A DNA stretch of 64,000 nucleotides, from NCBI GenBank assembly GCA_963678705.1, contig OY783209.1:14198001-14262000 (forward strand), given 5' to 3'. Below are positions 47,501 to 60,000 of the stretch, one piece after another (position 1 is the first letter of the stretch; each line of letters starts with the position of its first letter). The notes under the pieces were generated by a model. The model searched no databases. It was not told the origin of the DNA and worked only from the letters and a program-made list of their open reading frames with translations. Source of the DNA: Panorpa germanica. Taxonomy: Eukaryota; Arthropoda; Insecta; Mecoptera; Panorpidae. A program made the position numbers and the translations under genes.

Positions 47501-50500
47501 GCTATAAGATTTCACAAGTAACAGCGATTTTTTTAAAAATATTTTCTGATTCTCAGTCAATTTTATATGGAGAATGTTCAAAATAGCGTAAAACGCATTA
47601 TTTTTTCTCAATTCGTCGTTTTAGCACTATTTCAACTTTCTGTGTTAAAAACTGTAAATGTTAGGGAATTTCTTCAAATTTTTTTTGGATTTTTGCTCAT
47701 AACTCGAATACGCTTTAATAGCAATGTGAACTATAGGCCTTAATCTATGTAAGGAGGCGGTATTCGCACATGTCTAGTACATTGTTTTTTTGTAGCTATA
47801 AGATTTCACAAGTAACAGCGATTTTTTTTTAAATATTTTCTGATTCTCAGTCAATTTTATATGAAGAATGTTTAAAATAGCGTAAAACGCATTATTTTTT
47901 CTCAATTCGTCGTTTTAGCACTATTTCAACTTTCTGTGAAAAAAACTGTAAATGTTATGGGAATTTCTTCAAATTTTTTTTGGATTTTTGCTCATAACTC
48001 GAATACGCTTCAATAGAAATGTGAACTATAGGCCTAAATCTATGTGAGGAGGCGGTATTCGCACATTGTTTTTTTGTAGCTATAAGATTTCACAAGTTAC
48101 AGCGATTTTTTTAAAAATATTTTCTGATTCTCAGTCAATTTTATATGCAGAATGTTCAAAATAGCGTAAAACGCATTATTTTATCTCAATTCGTCGTTTT
48201 AGCACTATTTCATCTTTCTGTGAAAAAAACTGTAAAAGTTATGGGAATTCCTTCAAATTTTTTTTGGATTTTTGCTCATAACTCGAATACGCTTCAATAG
48301 CAATGTGAACTATTGGCCTAAATCTATGTAAGGGGGCAAGATTCGCACATGTCTAGTACATTGTTTTTTTGTAGCTATAAGATTTCACAAGTAACAGCGA
48401 TTTTTTTTTAAATATTTTCTGATTCTCAGTCAATTTTATATGGAGAATGTTTAAAATAGCGTTAAACGAATTATTTTTTCTCAATTCGTCGTTTTAGCAC
48501 TATTTCAACTTTCTGTGTTTAAAACTGTAAAAGTTATGGGAATTTCTTCAAATTTTTTTGGGTTTTTGCTTATAACACGAATACGCTTTAATAGCAATGT
48601 GAACTATAGGCCTAAATCTATGTAAGGAGGCGGTATTCGCACATGTCTATTACATTGTTTTTTTGTAGCTATAAGATTTCACAAGTAACAGCGATTTTTT
48701 TAAAATTTTTTTCTGATTCTCAGTCAATTTTATATGGAGAATGTTCAAAATAGCGTAAAACGCATTATTTTATCTCAATTTGTCGTTTTAGCACTATTTC
48801 AACTTTCTGTGATAATAACTGTAAAAATTATGGGAATTTCTTCAAATTTTTTTTGGATTTTTGCTCCTAACTCTAATACGCTTCAATAGCAATGTGAACT
48901 ATTGGCCTAAATCTATGTAAGGAGGCGGTATTCGCACATGTCTAGTACATTGTTTTTTTGTAGCTATAAGATTTCACAAGTAACAGCGATTTTTTTAAAA
49001 ATATTTTCTGATTCTCAGTCAATTTTATATGGAGAATGTTTAAAATAGCGTAAATCGCATTATTTTTTCTCAATTCGTCGTTTTAGCACTATTTCAACTT
49101 TCTGTGAAAAAAACTGTAAAAGTTATGGGAATTTCTTCAAATTTTTTTTGGATTTTTGCTCATAACTCGAATACGCTTCAATAGAAATGTGAACTATAGG
49201 CCTAAATATATGTAAGGAGGCGGTATTCGCACATTGTTTCTTTTTAGCTATAAGATTTCACAAGTAACAGCGATTTTTTTAAAAATATTTTCTGATTCTC
49301 AGTCAATTTTATATGGAGAATGTTTAAAATAGCGTAAATCGCATTATTTTTTCTCAATTCGTCGTTTTAGCACTATTTCAACTTTCTGTGAAAAAAACTG
49401 TAAAAGTTATGGGAATTTCTTCAATTTTTTTTTGGATTTTTGCTCATAACTTGAATACGCTTCAATAGCAATGTGAACTATTGGCCTAAATCTATGTAAA
49501 TAGGCGGTATTCGCACATGTCTAGTACATTGTTTTTTTGTAGCTATAAGATTTCACAAGTAACAGCGATTTTTTTCTAAATATTTTCTGATTCTCAGTCA
49601 ATTTTATATGGAGAATGTTTAAAATAGCGTAAAACGCATTATTTTTTCTCAATTCGTCGTTTTAGCACTATTTCAACTTTCTGTGTTAAAAACTGTAAAA
49701 GTTATGGGAATTTCTTCAAATTTTTTTTGGATTTTTGCTCATAACTCGAATACGCTTTAATAGCAATGTGAACTATAAGCCTAAATCTATGTAAGGAGGC
49801 GGTATTCGCACATGTCTAGTACATTGTTTTTTTGTAGCTTTAAGACTTCACAAGTAACAGCGATTTTTTTAAAAATATTTTCTGATTCTCAGTCAATTTT
49901 ATATGGAGAATGTTCAAAATAGCGTAAAACGCATTATTTTATCTAAATTTGTCGTTTTAGCACTATTTCAACTTTCTGTGATAATAACTGTAAAAGTTAT
50001 GGGAATTTCTTCAAATTTCTTTTGGATTTTTGCTCATAACTCTAATACGCTTCAATAGCAATGTGAACTATAGGCCTAAATCTATGTAAGGAGGCGGTAT
50101 TCGCACATGTCTAGTACATTGTTTTTTTGTAGCTATAAGATTTCACAAGTAACAGCGATTTTTTTAAAAATTATTTCTGATTCTCAGTCAATTTTATATG
50201 GAGAATGCTCAAAATAGCGTAAAACGCATTATTTTATCTCAATTCGTAGTTTTAGCACTATTTCAACTTTCTGTGATAAAAACTGTAAAAGTTATGGGAA
50301 TTTCTACAAATTTTTTTTGGATTTTTGCTCATAACTCGGATACGCTTCAATAGCAATGTGAACTATATGCCTAAATCTATGTAACAAGGCGGTATTCGCA
50401 CATGTCTAGTACATTGTTTTTTTGTAGCTATAAGATTTCACAAGTAACAGCGATTTTTTTTTAAATATTTTCTGATTCTCAGTCAATTTTATATGGAGAA

Positions 50501-50809
50501 TGTTCAAAATAGCGTAAAACGCATTATTTTATCTCAATTGGTCGTTTTAGCACTATTTGAACTTTCTGTAAAAAAACTGTAAAAGTTATGGGAATTTCTT
50601 CAATTTTTTTTTGGATTTTTGCTCATAACTCGAATACGCTTCAATAGCAATGTGAACTATAGGCCTAAATCTATGAGGCGGTATTCGCACATGTCTAGTA
50701 CATTGTTTTTTTGTAGCTATAAGATTCCACAAGTAACAGCGATTTTTTTAAAAATATTTTCTGATTCTCAGTCAATTTTATATGGAGAATGTTCAAAACA
50801 GCGTAAAAC
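23569..50809 (+). repeat. Satellite array, class A monomers (~294.6 bp)
   Basis: About 92 head-to-tail monomers, all in one orientation, with no other insertions seen. Class A is marked by 'gcgtaaaacgcattatttta' and 'ctgtaaaagttatgggaatt'. Landmarks in every unit are 'gctcataactcgaatacgct', 'ataggcctaaatctatgtaa', 'cacatgtctagtacattg' and 'tcgtcgttttagcactattt'. Monomers near the left edge (23.6-25 kb) are the most irregular. Several sub-blocks were copied as units, for example 42.2-43.4 to 45.4-46.6 kb and 33.5 to 37.9 kb. Open frames of 70-80 codons recur but are by-products of the monomer and are not conserved as proteins. Confidence 0.97.
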
Positions 50810-51009
50810 NNNNNNNNNNNNNNNNNNNNNNNNNNNNNNNNNNNNNNNNNNNNNNNNNNNNNNNNNNNNNNNNNNNNNNNNNNNNNNNNNNNNNNNNNNN
50901 NNNNNNNNNNNNNNNNNNNNNNNNNNNNNNNNNNNNNNNNNNNNNNNNNNNNNNNNNNNNNNNNNNNNNNNNNNNNNNNNNNNNNNNNNNNNNNNNNNNN
51001 NNNNNNNNN
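50810..51009. other. Assembly gap, 200 N
   Basis: Exactly 200 unknown bases inside the satellite. The flanking monomer phases call for about 113 bp, or 113 plus whole monomers, so 200 is a nominal length. Confidence 0.95.
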
Positions 51010-54000
51010 AAATACGCTTCAATAGCAATGTGAACTATAGGCCTAAATCTATGTAAGGAGGCGGTATTCGCACATGTCTAGTACATTGTTTTTTTGTAGC
51101 TATAAGATTTCACAAGTAACAGCGATTTTTTAAAATATATTTTCTGATTCTCAGTCAATTTTATATGGAGAATGTTCAAAATAGCGTAAATCGCATTATT
51201 TTTTCTCAATTCGTCGTTTTAGCACTATTTCAACTTTCTGTGATAAAAACTGTAAGAGTTATGGGATTTTCATCAATTTTTTTGGATTTTTGCTCATAAC
51301 TCGAATACGCTTCAATAGCAATGTGAACTATAGGCCTAAATCTATGTAAGGAGGCGGTATTCGCACATGTCTAGTACATTGTTTTCTTGTAGCTATAAGA
51401 TTTCACAAGTAACAGCGATTTTTTTAAAATATTTTCTGATTCTCAGTCAATTTTATATGGAGAATGTCAAAATAGCGTGAATCGCATTATTTTTTCTCAA
51501 TTCGTCGTTTTAGCACTATTTCAACTTTCTGTGATAAAAACTGTAAGAGTTATGGGATTTTCATCAAATTTTTTTGGATTTTTGCTCATAACTCGAATAC
51601 GCTTCAATAGCAATGTGAACTATAGGCCTAAATCTATGTAAGGAGGCGGTATTCGCACATGTCTAAGTCATTGTTTTTTGTAGCTATAAGATTTCACAAG
51701 TAACAGCGATTTTTTTTTAAAATATTTTCTGATTCTCAGTCAATTTTATATGGAGAATGTTCAAAATAGCGTAAATCGCATTAATTTTTCTCAATTCGTC
51801 GTTTTAGCACTATTTCAACTTTCTGTGATAAAAACTGTAAGAGTTGTGGGATTTTCATCAAATTTTTTTTGGATTTTTGCTCATAACTCGAATACGCTTC
51901 AATAGCAATGTGAACTATAGGCCTAAATCTATGTAAGGAGGCAATATTCGCAGATGTCTAGTACATTGTTTTCTTGTAGCTATAAGATTTCACAAGTAAC
52001 AGCGATTTTTTTAAAAATATTTTCTGTTCCTCAGTCAATTTTATATGGAGAATGTTCAAAATAGCGTGAATCGCATTATTTTTTCTCAATTCGTCGTTTT
52101 AGCACTATTTCAACTTTCTGTGATAAAAACTGTAAGAGTTATGGGATTTTCATCAAATTTTTTTGGATGTTTGCTCATAACTCGAATACGCTTCAATAGC
52201 AATGTGAACTATAGGCCTAAATCTATGTAAGAAGGGCGGTATTCGCACATGTCTAGTACATTGTTTTTTTGTAGCTATAAGATTTCACAAGTAACAGCGA
52301 TTTTTTTAAAAATATTTTCTGATTCTCAGTCAATTTTATATGGAGAATGTTCAAAATAGCGTAAATTCGCATTATTTTTTCTCAATTCGTCGTTTTAGCA
52401 CTATTTCAACTTTCTGTGATAAAAACTGTAAGAGTTGTGGGATTTCATCAAATTTTTTTTGGATTTTTGCTCATAACTCGAATACGTTTCAATAGCAATG
52501 TGAACTATAGGCCTAAATCTATGTAAGGAGGGCGGTATTCGCACATGTCTAGTACATTGTTTTTTGTAGCTATAAGATTTCACAAGTAACAAGCGATTTT
52601 TTTAAAAATATTTTCTGATTCTCAGTCAATTTTTATATGGAGAATGTTCAAAATAGCGTAAATCGCATTATTTTTTCCTCAATTCGTCGTTTTAGCACTA
52701 TTTCAACTTTCTGTGATAAAAACTGTAAGAGTTATGGGATTTTCATCAAATTTTTTTTGGATTTTTGCTCATAACTCAAATACGCTTCAATAGCAATGTG
52801 AACTATAGGCCCTAAATCTATGTAAGGAGGCGGTATTCGCACATGTCTAGTACATTGATTTTTGTAGCTATAAGATTTCACAAGTAACAGCGATTTTTTA
52901 AAATATATTTTCTGATTCTCAGTCAATTTTTATATGGAGAATGTCAAAATAGCGTAAATCGCATTATTTTTTCACAATTCGTCGTTTTAGCACTATTTCA
53001 ACTTTCTGTGATAAAAACTGTAAGAGTTATGGGATTTTTATCAAATTTTTTTTGGATTTTTGCTCATAACTCGAAAACGCTTCAATAGCAATGTGAACTA
53101 TAGGCCTAAATCTATGTAAAGGAGGCGGTATTTCGCACATGTCTAGTACATTGTTTTCTTGTAGCTCATAAGATTTCACAAGTAACAGCGATTTTTTTAA
53201 AATATTTTCTGATTCTCAGTCAATTTTATATGGAGAATGTTCAAAATAGCGTGAATCGCATTATTTTTTCTCAATTCGTCGTTTTAGCACTATTTCAACT
53301 TTCTGTGATAAAAACTGTAAGAGTTATGGGATTTTCATCAAATTTTTTTGGATTTTTGCTCATAAACTCGAATACGCTTCAATAGCAATGTGAACTATTG
53401 GCCTAAATCTATGTAAGGAGGCGGTATTCGCACATGTCTAGTACATTGTTTTTTTGTAGCTATAAGATTTCACAAGTAACAAGCGATTTTTTTAAAAATA
53501 TTTCTGATTCTCAGTCAATTTTATATGGAGAATGTTCAAAATAGCGTAAATCGCATTATTTTTTCTCAATTCGTCGTTTTAGCACTATTTCAACTTTCTG
53601 TGATAAAAACTGTAAGAGTTGTGGGATTTTCATCAAATTTTTTTTGGATTTTTGCTCATAACTCGAACGCTTCAATAGCAAAGTGAACTATAGGCCTAAA
53701 TCTATGTAAGGAGGCGGTATTCGCACATGTCTAGTACATTGTTTTTTTGTAGCTATAAGATTTCACAAGGTAACAGCGATTTTTTTAAAAATATTTTCTG
53801 ATTCTCAGTCAATTTTATATGGAGAATGTTCAAAATAGCGTAAATCGTATTATTTTTTCTCAATTCGTCGTTTTAGCACTATTTCAACTTTCTGTAATAA
53901 AAACTGTAAGAGTTATGGGATTTTCATCAAATTTTTTTTGGATTTTTGCTCATTAAACTCGAATACGCTTCAATAGCAATGTGAACTATAGCTAAATCTA

Positions 54001-57000
54001 TGTAAGGAGGCGATATTCGCACATGTCTAGTACATTGTTTTTTTGTAGCTATAAGATTTCAACAAGTAACAGCGATTTTTTAAAAATATTTTCTGATTCT
54101 CAGTCAATTTATATGGAGAATGTTCAAAATAGCGTAAATCGCATTATTTTTTCTCATTCGTCGTTTTAGCACTATTTCAACTTTCTGTGATAAAAACTGT
54201 AAGAGTTATGGGATTTTCATCAATTTTTTTTTGGATTTTTTCCTCATAACTCGAATACGCTTCAATAGCAATGTGAACTATAGGCCTAAATCTATGTAAG
54301 GAGGCGGTATTCGCACATGTCTAGTACATTGTTTTTTTGTAGCTATAAGATTTCACAAGTAACAGCGATTTTTTAAAATATTTTCTGATTCTCAGTCAAT
54401 TTTATATGGAGAATGTTCAAAATAGCGTAAATCGCATTATTTTTCTCAATTCGTCGTTTTAGCGTTATTTCAACTTTCTGTGTTATAAAACTGTAAGAGT
54501 TATGGGATTTTCATCAATTTTTTTTGGATTTTTGATCATAACTCGAATACGCTTCAATAGCAATGTGAACTATAGGCCTAAATCTATGTAAGAGAGGCGG
54601 TATTCGCACATGTCTAGTACATTGTTTTTTTGTAGCTATAAGATTTCACAAGTAACAGCGATTTTTTTAAAAATATTTTCTGATTCTCAGTCAATTTTAT
54701 ATGGAGAATGTTCAAAATAGCGTAAATCGCATTTTTTTTTCTCAATTCGTCGTTTTAGCACTATTTCAACTTTCTGATAAAAACTGTAAGAGTTGTGGGA
54801 TTTTCATCAAATTTTTTTTGGATTTTTGCTCATAACTCGAATACGCTTCAATAGCAATGTGAACTATAGGCCTAAATCTATGTAAGGAGGCGGTATTCGC
54901 ACATGTCTAGTACATTGTTTTTTTGTAGCTATAAGATTTCACAAGTAACAGCGATTTTTTTAAAAATATTTTCTGATTCTCAGTCAATTTTATATGGAGA
55001 ATGTTCAAAATAGCGTAAATCGCATTATTTTTTCTCATTCGTCGTTTTAGCACTATTTCAACTTTCCGTGATAAAAACTGTAAGAGTTATGGGATTTTCA
55101 TCAAATTTTTTTTGGATTTTTGCTCATAACTCGAATACGCTTCAATAGCAATGTGAACTATAGGCCTAAATCTATGTAAGGAGCGGTATCGCACATGTCT
55201 AGTACATTGTTTTTTTTGTAGCTATAAGATTTCACAAGTAACAGCGATTTTTTTAAAAATATTTTCTGATTCTCAGTCAATGTTATATGGAGAATGTTCA
55301 AAATAGCGTAAATCGCATTATTTTTTCTCAATTCGTCGTTTTAGCACTATTTCAACTTTCTGTAATAAAAACTGTAAGAGTTATGGGATTTTCATCAAAT
55401 TTTTTTTGGATTTTTGCTCATAACTCGAATACGCTTCAATAGCAATGTGAACTATAGGCCTAAATCTATGTAAGGAGGCGATATTCGCACATGTCTAGTA
55501 CATTGTTTTTTTGTAGCTATAAGATTTCACAAGTAACAGCGATTTTTTTAAAAATATTTTCTGATTCTCAGTCAATTTTATATGGAGAATGTTCAAAATA
55601 GCGTAAATCGCATTATTTTTTCTCAATTCGTCGTTTTAGCACTATTTCAACTTTCTGTGATAAAAACTGTAGGAGTTATTAGATTTTCATCAATTTTTTT
55701 TTGGATTTTTGCTCATAACTCGAATACGCTTCAATAGCAATGTGAACTATAGGCCTAAATCTATGTAAGGAGGCGGTATTCGCACATGTCTAGTACATTG
55801 TTTTTTTGTAGCTATAAGATTTCACAAGTAACAGCGATTTTTTTAAAAATATTTTCTGATTCACAGTCAATTTTATATGGAGAATGTTCAAAATTGCGTA
55901 AATCGCATTATTTTTTCTCAATTCGTCGTTTTAGCACTATTTCAACTTTCTGTGATAAAAACTGTAAGAGTTATTTGATTTTCATCAAATTTTTTTTGGA
56001 TTTTTGCTCATAACTCGAATACGCTTCAATAGCAATGTGAACTATTGGCCTAAATCTATGTAAGGAGGCGGTATTTGCACATGTCTAGTACATTATTTTT
56101 TTGTAGCTATAAGATTTCACAAGTAACAGCGATTTTTTTAAAATATTTTCTGATTCTCAGTCAATTTTATATGGAGAATGTTCAAAATAGCGTAAATCGC
56201 ATTTTTTTTTCTCAATTCGTCGTTTTAGCACTATTTCAACTTTCTGTGATAAAAACTGTAAGAGTTGTGGGATTTTCATCAATTTTTTTTGGATTTTTGC
56301 TCATAACTCGAATACGCTTCAATAGCAATGTGAACTATAGGCCTAAATCTATGTAAGGAGGCGGTATTCGCACATGTCTAGTACATTGTTTTTTTGTAGC
56401 TATAAGATTTCACAAGTAACAGCGATTTTTTAAAAATATTTTCTGATTCTCAGTCAATTTTATATGGAGAATGTTCAAAATAGCGTAAATCGCATTATTT
56501 TTTCTCAATTCGTCGTTTTAGCACTATTTCAACTTTCCGTGATAAAAACTGTAAGAGTTATGGGATTTTCATCAAATTTTTTTTGGATTTTTGCTCATAA
56601 CTCGAATACGCTTCAATAGCAATGTGAACTATAGGCCTAAATCTATGTAAGGAGGCGGTATTCGCACATGTCTAGTACATTGTTTTTTTGTAGCTATAAG
56701 ATTTCACAAGTAACAGCGATTTTTTTAAAAATATTTTCTGATTCTCAGTCAATGTTATATGGAGAATGTTCAAAATAGCGTAAATCGCATTATTTTTTCT
56801 CAATTCGTCGTTTTAGCACTATTTCAACTTTCTGTAATAAAAACTGTAAGAGTTATGGGATTTTCATCAAATTTTTTTTGGATTTTTGCTCATAACTCGA
56901 ATACGCTTCAATAGCAATGTGAACTATAGGCCTAAATCTATGTAAGGAGGCGATATTCGCACATGTCTAGTACATTGTTTTTTTGTAGCTATAAGATTTC

Positions 57001-60000
57001 ACAAGTAACAGCGATTTTTTTAAAAATATTTTCTGATTCTCAGTCAATTTTATATGGAGAATGTTCAAAATAGCGTAAATCGCATTATTTTTTCTTAATT
57101 CGTCGTTTTAGCACTATTTCAACTTTCTGTGATAAAAACTGTAAGAGTTATGGGATTTTCATCAAATTTTTTTTGGATTTTTGCTCATAACTCGAATACG
57201 CTTCAATAGCAATGTGAACTATAGGCCTAAATCTATGTAAGGAGGCGGTATTCGCACATGTCTAGTACATTGTTTTTTTGTAGCTATAAGATTTCACAAG
57301 TAACAGCGATTTTTTTAAAAATATTTTCTGATTCTCAGTCAATTTTATATGGAGAATGTTCAAAATAGCGTAAATCGCATTATTTTTTCTCAATTCGTCG
57401 TTTTAGCGTTATTTCCACTTTCCGTGATAAAAACTGTAAGAGTTATTAGATTTTCATCAATTTTTTTTTGGATTTTTGCTCATAACTCGAATACGCTTCA
57501 ATAGCAATGTGAACTATAGGCCTAAATCTATGTAAGGAGGCGGTATTCGCACATGTCTAGTACATTGTTTTTTTGTAGCTATAAGATTTCACAAGTAACA
57601 GCGATTTTTTTAAAAATATTTTCTGATTCACAGTCAATTTTATATGGAGAATGTTCAAAATTGCGTAAATCGCATTATTTTTTCTCAATTCGTCGTTTTA
57701 GCACTATTTCAACTTTCTGTGATAAAAACTGTAAGAGTTATTTGATTTTCATCAAATTTTTTTTGGATTTTTGCTCATAACTCGAATACGCTTCAATAGC
57801 AATGTGAACTATAGGCCTAAATCTATGTAAGGAGGCGGTATTTGCACATGTCTAGTACATTATTTTTTTGTAGCTATAAGATTTCACAAGTAACAGCGAT
57901 TTTTTTAAAAATATTTTTTGATTCTCAGTCAATTTTATATGGAGAATGTTTAAAATAGCGTGAATCGCATTATTTTTTCTCAATTCGTCGTTTTAGCACT
58001 ATTTCAACTTTCTGTGATAAAAACTGTAAGAGTTATGGGATTTTCATCAAATTTTTTTGGATTTTTGCTCATAACTCGAATACGCTTCAATAGCAATGTG
58101 AACTATAGGCCTAAATCTATGTTAGGAGGCGGTATTCGCACATGTCTAGTACATTGTTTTTTTGTAGCTATAAGATTTCACAAGTAATAGCGATTTTTTT
58201 AAAAATATTTTCTGATTCTCAGTCAATTTTATATGGAGAATGTTCAAAGTAGCGTAAATCGCATTATTTTTTCTCAATTCGTCGTTTTAGCACTATTTCA
58301 ACTTTCTGTGATAAAAACTGTAAGAGTTATGGGATTTTCATCAATTTTTTTTTGGATTTTTGCTCATAACTCGAATACGCTTCAATAGCAATGTGAACTA
58401 TAGGCCTAAATCTATGTAAGGAGGCGGTATTCGCACATGTCTAGTACATTGTTTTTTTGTAGCTATAAGATTTCACAAGTAACAGCGATTTTTTTAAAAA
58501 TATTTTCTGATTCTCAGTCAATTTTATATGGAGAATGTTCAAAATAGCGTAAATCGCATTATTTTTTCTCAATTCGTCGTTTTAGCACTATTTCAACTTT
58601 CCGTGATAAAAACTGTAAGAGTTATGGGATTTTCATCAAATTTTTTTTGGATTTTTGCTCATAACTCGAATACGCTTCAATAGCAATGTGAACTATAGGC
58701 CTAAATCTATGTAAGGAGGCGGTATTCGCACATGTCTAGTACATTGTTTTTTTGTAGCTATAAGATTTCACAAGTAACAGCGATTTTTTTAAAAATATTT
58801 TCTGATTCTCAGTCAATGTTATATGGAGAATGTTCAAAATAGCGTAAATCGCATTATTTTTTCTCAATTCGTCGTTTTAGCACTATTTCAACTTTCTGTA
58901 ATAAAAACTGTAAGAGTTATGGGATTTTCATCAAATTTTTTTTGGATTTTTGCTCATAACTCGAATACGCTTCAATAGCAATGTGAACTATAGGCCTAAA
59001 TCTATGTAAGGAGGCGATATTCGCACATGTCTAGTACATTGTTTTTTTGTAGCTATAAGATTTCACAAGTAACAGCGATTTTTTTAAAATATTTTCTGAT
59101 TCTCAGTCAATTTTATATGGAGAATGTTCAAAATAGCGTAAATCGCATTATTTTTTCTCAATTCGTCGTTTTAGCACTATTTCAACTTTCTGTGATAAAA
59201 ACTGTAGGAGTTATTAGATTTTCATCAATTTTTTTTTGGATTTTTGCTCATAACTCGAATACGCTTCAATAGCAATGTGAACTATAGGCCTAAATCTATG
59301 TAAGGAGGCGGTATTCGCACATGTCTAGTACATTGTTTTTTTGTAGCTATAAGATTTCACAAGTAACAGCGATTTTTTTAAAAATATTTTCTGATTCACA
59401 GTCAATTTTATATGGAGAATGTTCAAAATTGCGTAAATCGCATTATTTTTTCTCAATTCGTCGTTTTAGCACTATTTCAACTTTCTGTGATAAAAACTGT
59501 AAGAGTTATTTGATTTTCATCAAATTTTTTTGGATTTTTGCTCATAACTCGAATACGCTTCAATAGCAATGTGAACTATTGGCCTAAATCTATGTAAGGA
59601 GGCGGTATTTGCACATGTCTAGTACATTATTTTTTTGTAGCTATAAGATTTCACAAGTAACAGCGATTTTTTTAAAAATATTTTCTGATTCTCAGTCAAT
59701 TTTATATGGAGAATGTTCAAAATAGCGTAAATCGCATTTTTTTTTCTCAATTCGTCGTTTTAGCACTATTTCAACTTTCTGTGATAAAAACTGTAAGAGT
59801 TGTGGGATTTTCATCAAATTTTTTTTGGATTTTTGCTCATAACTCGAATACGCTTCAATAGCAATGTGAACTATAGGCCTAAATCTATGTAAGGAGGCGG
59901 TATTCGCACATGTCTAGTACATTGTTTTTTTGTAGCTATAAGATTTCACAAGTAACAGCAATTTTTTTAAAAATATTTTCTGATTCTCAGTCAATTTTAT

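Noticed and set aside
50619..51056. Open frames running through the N gap
   Set aside because: They exist only because unknown bases contain no stop codons.
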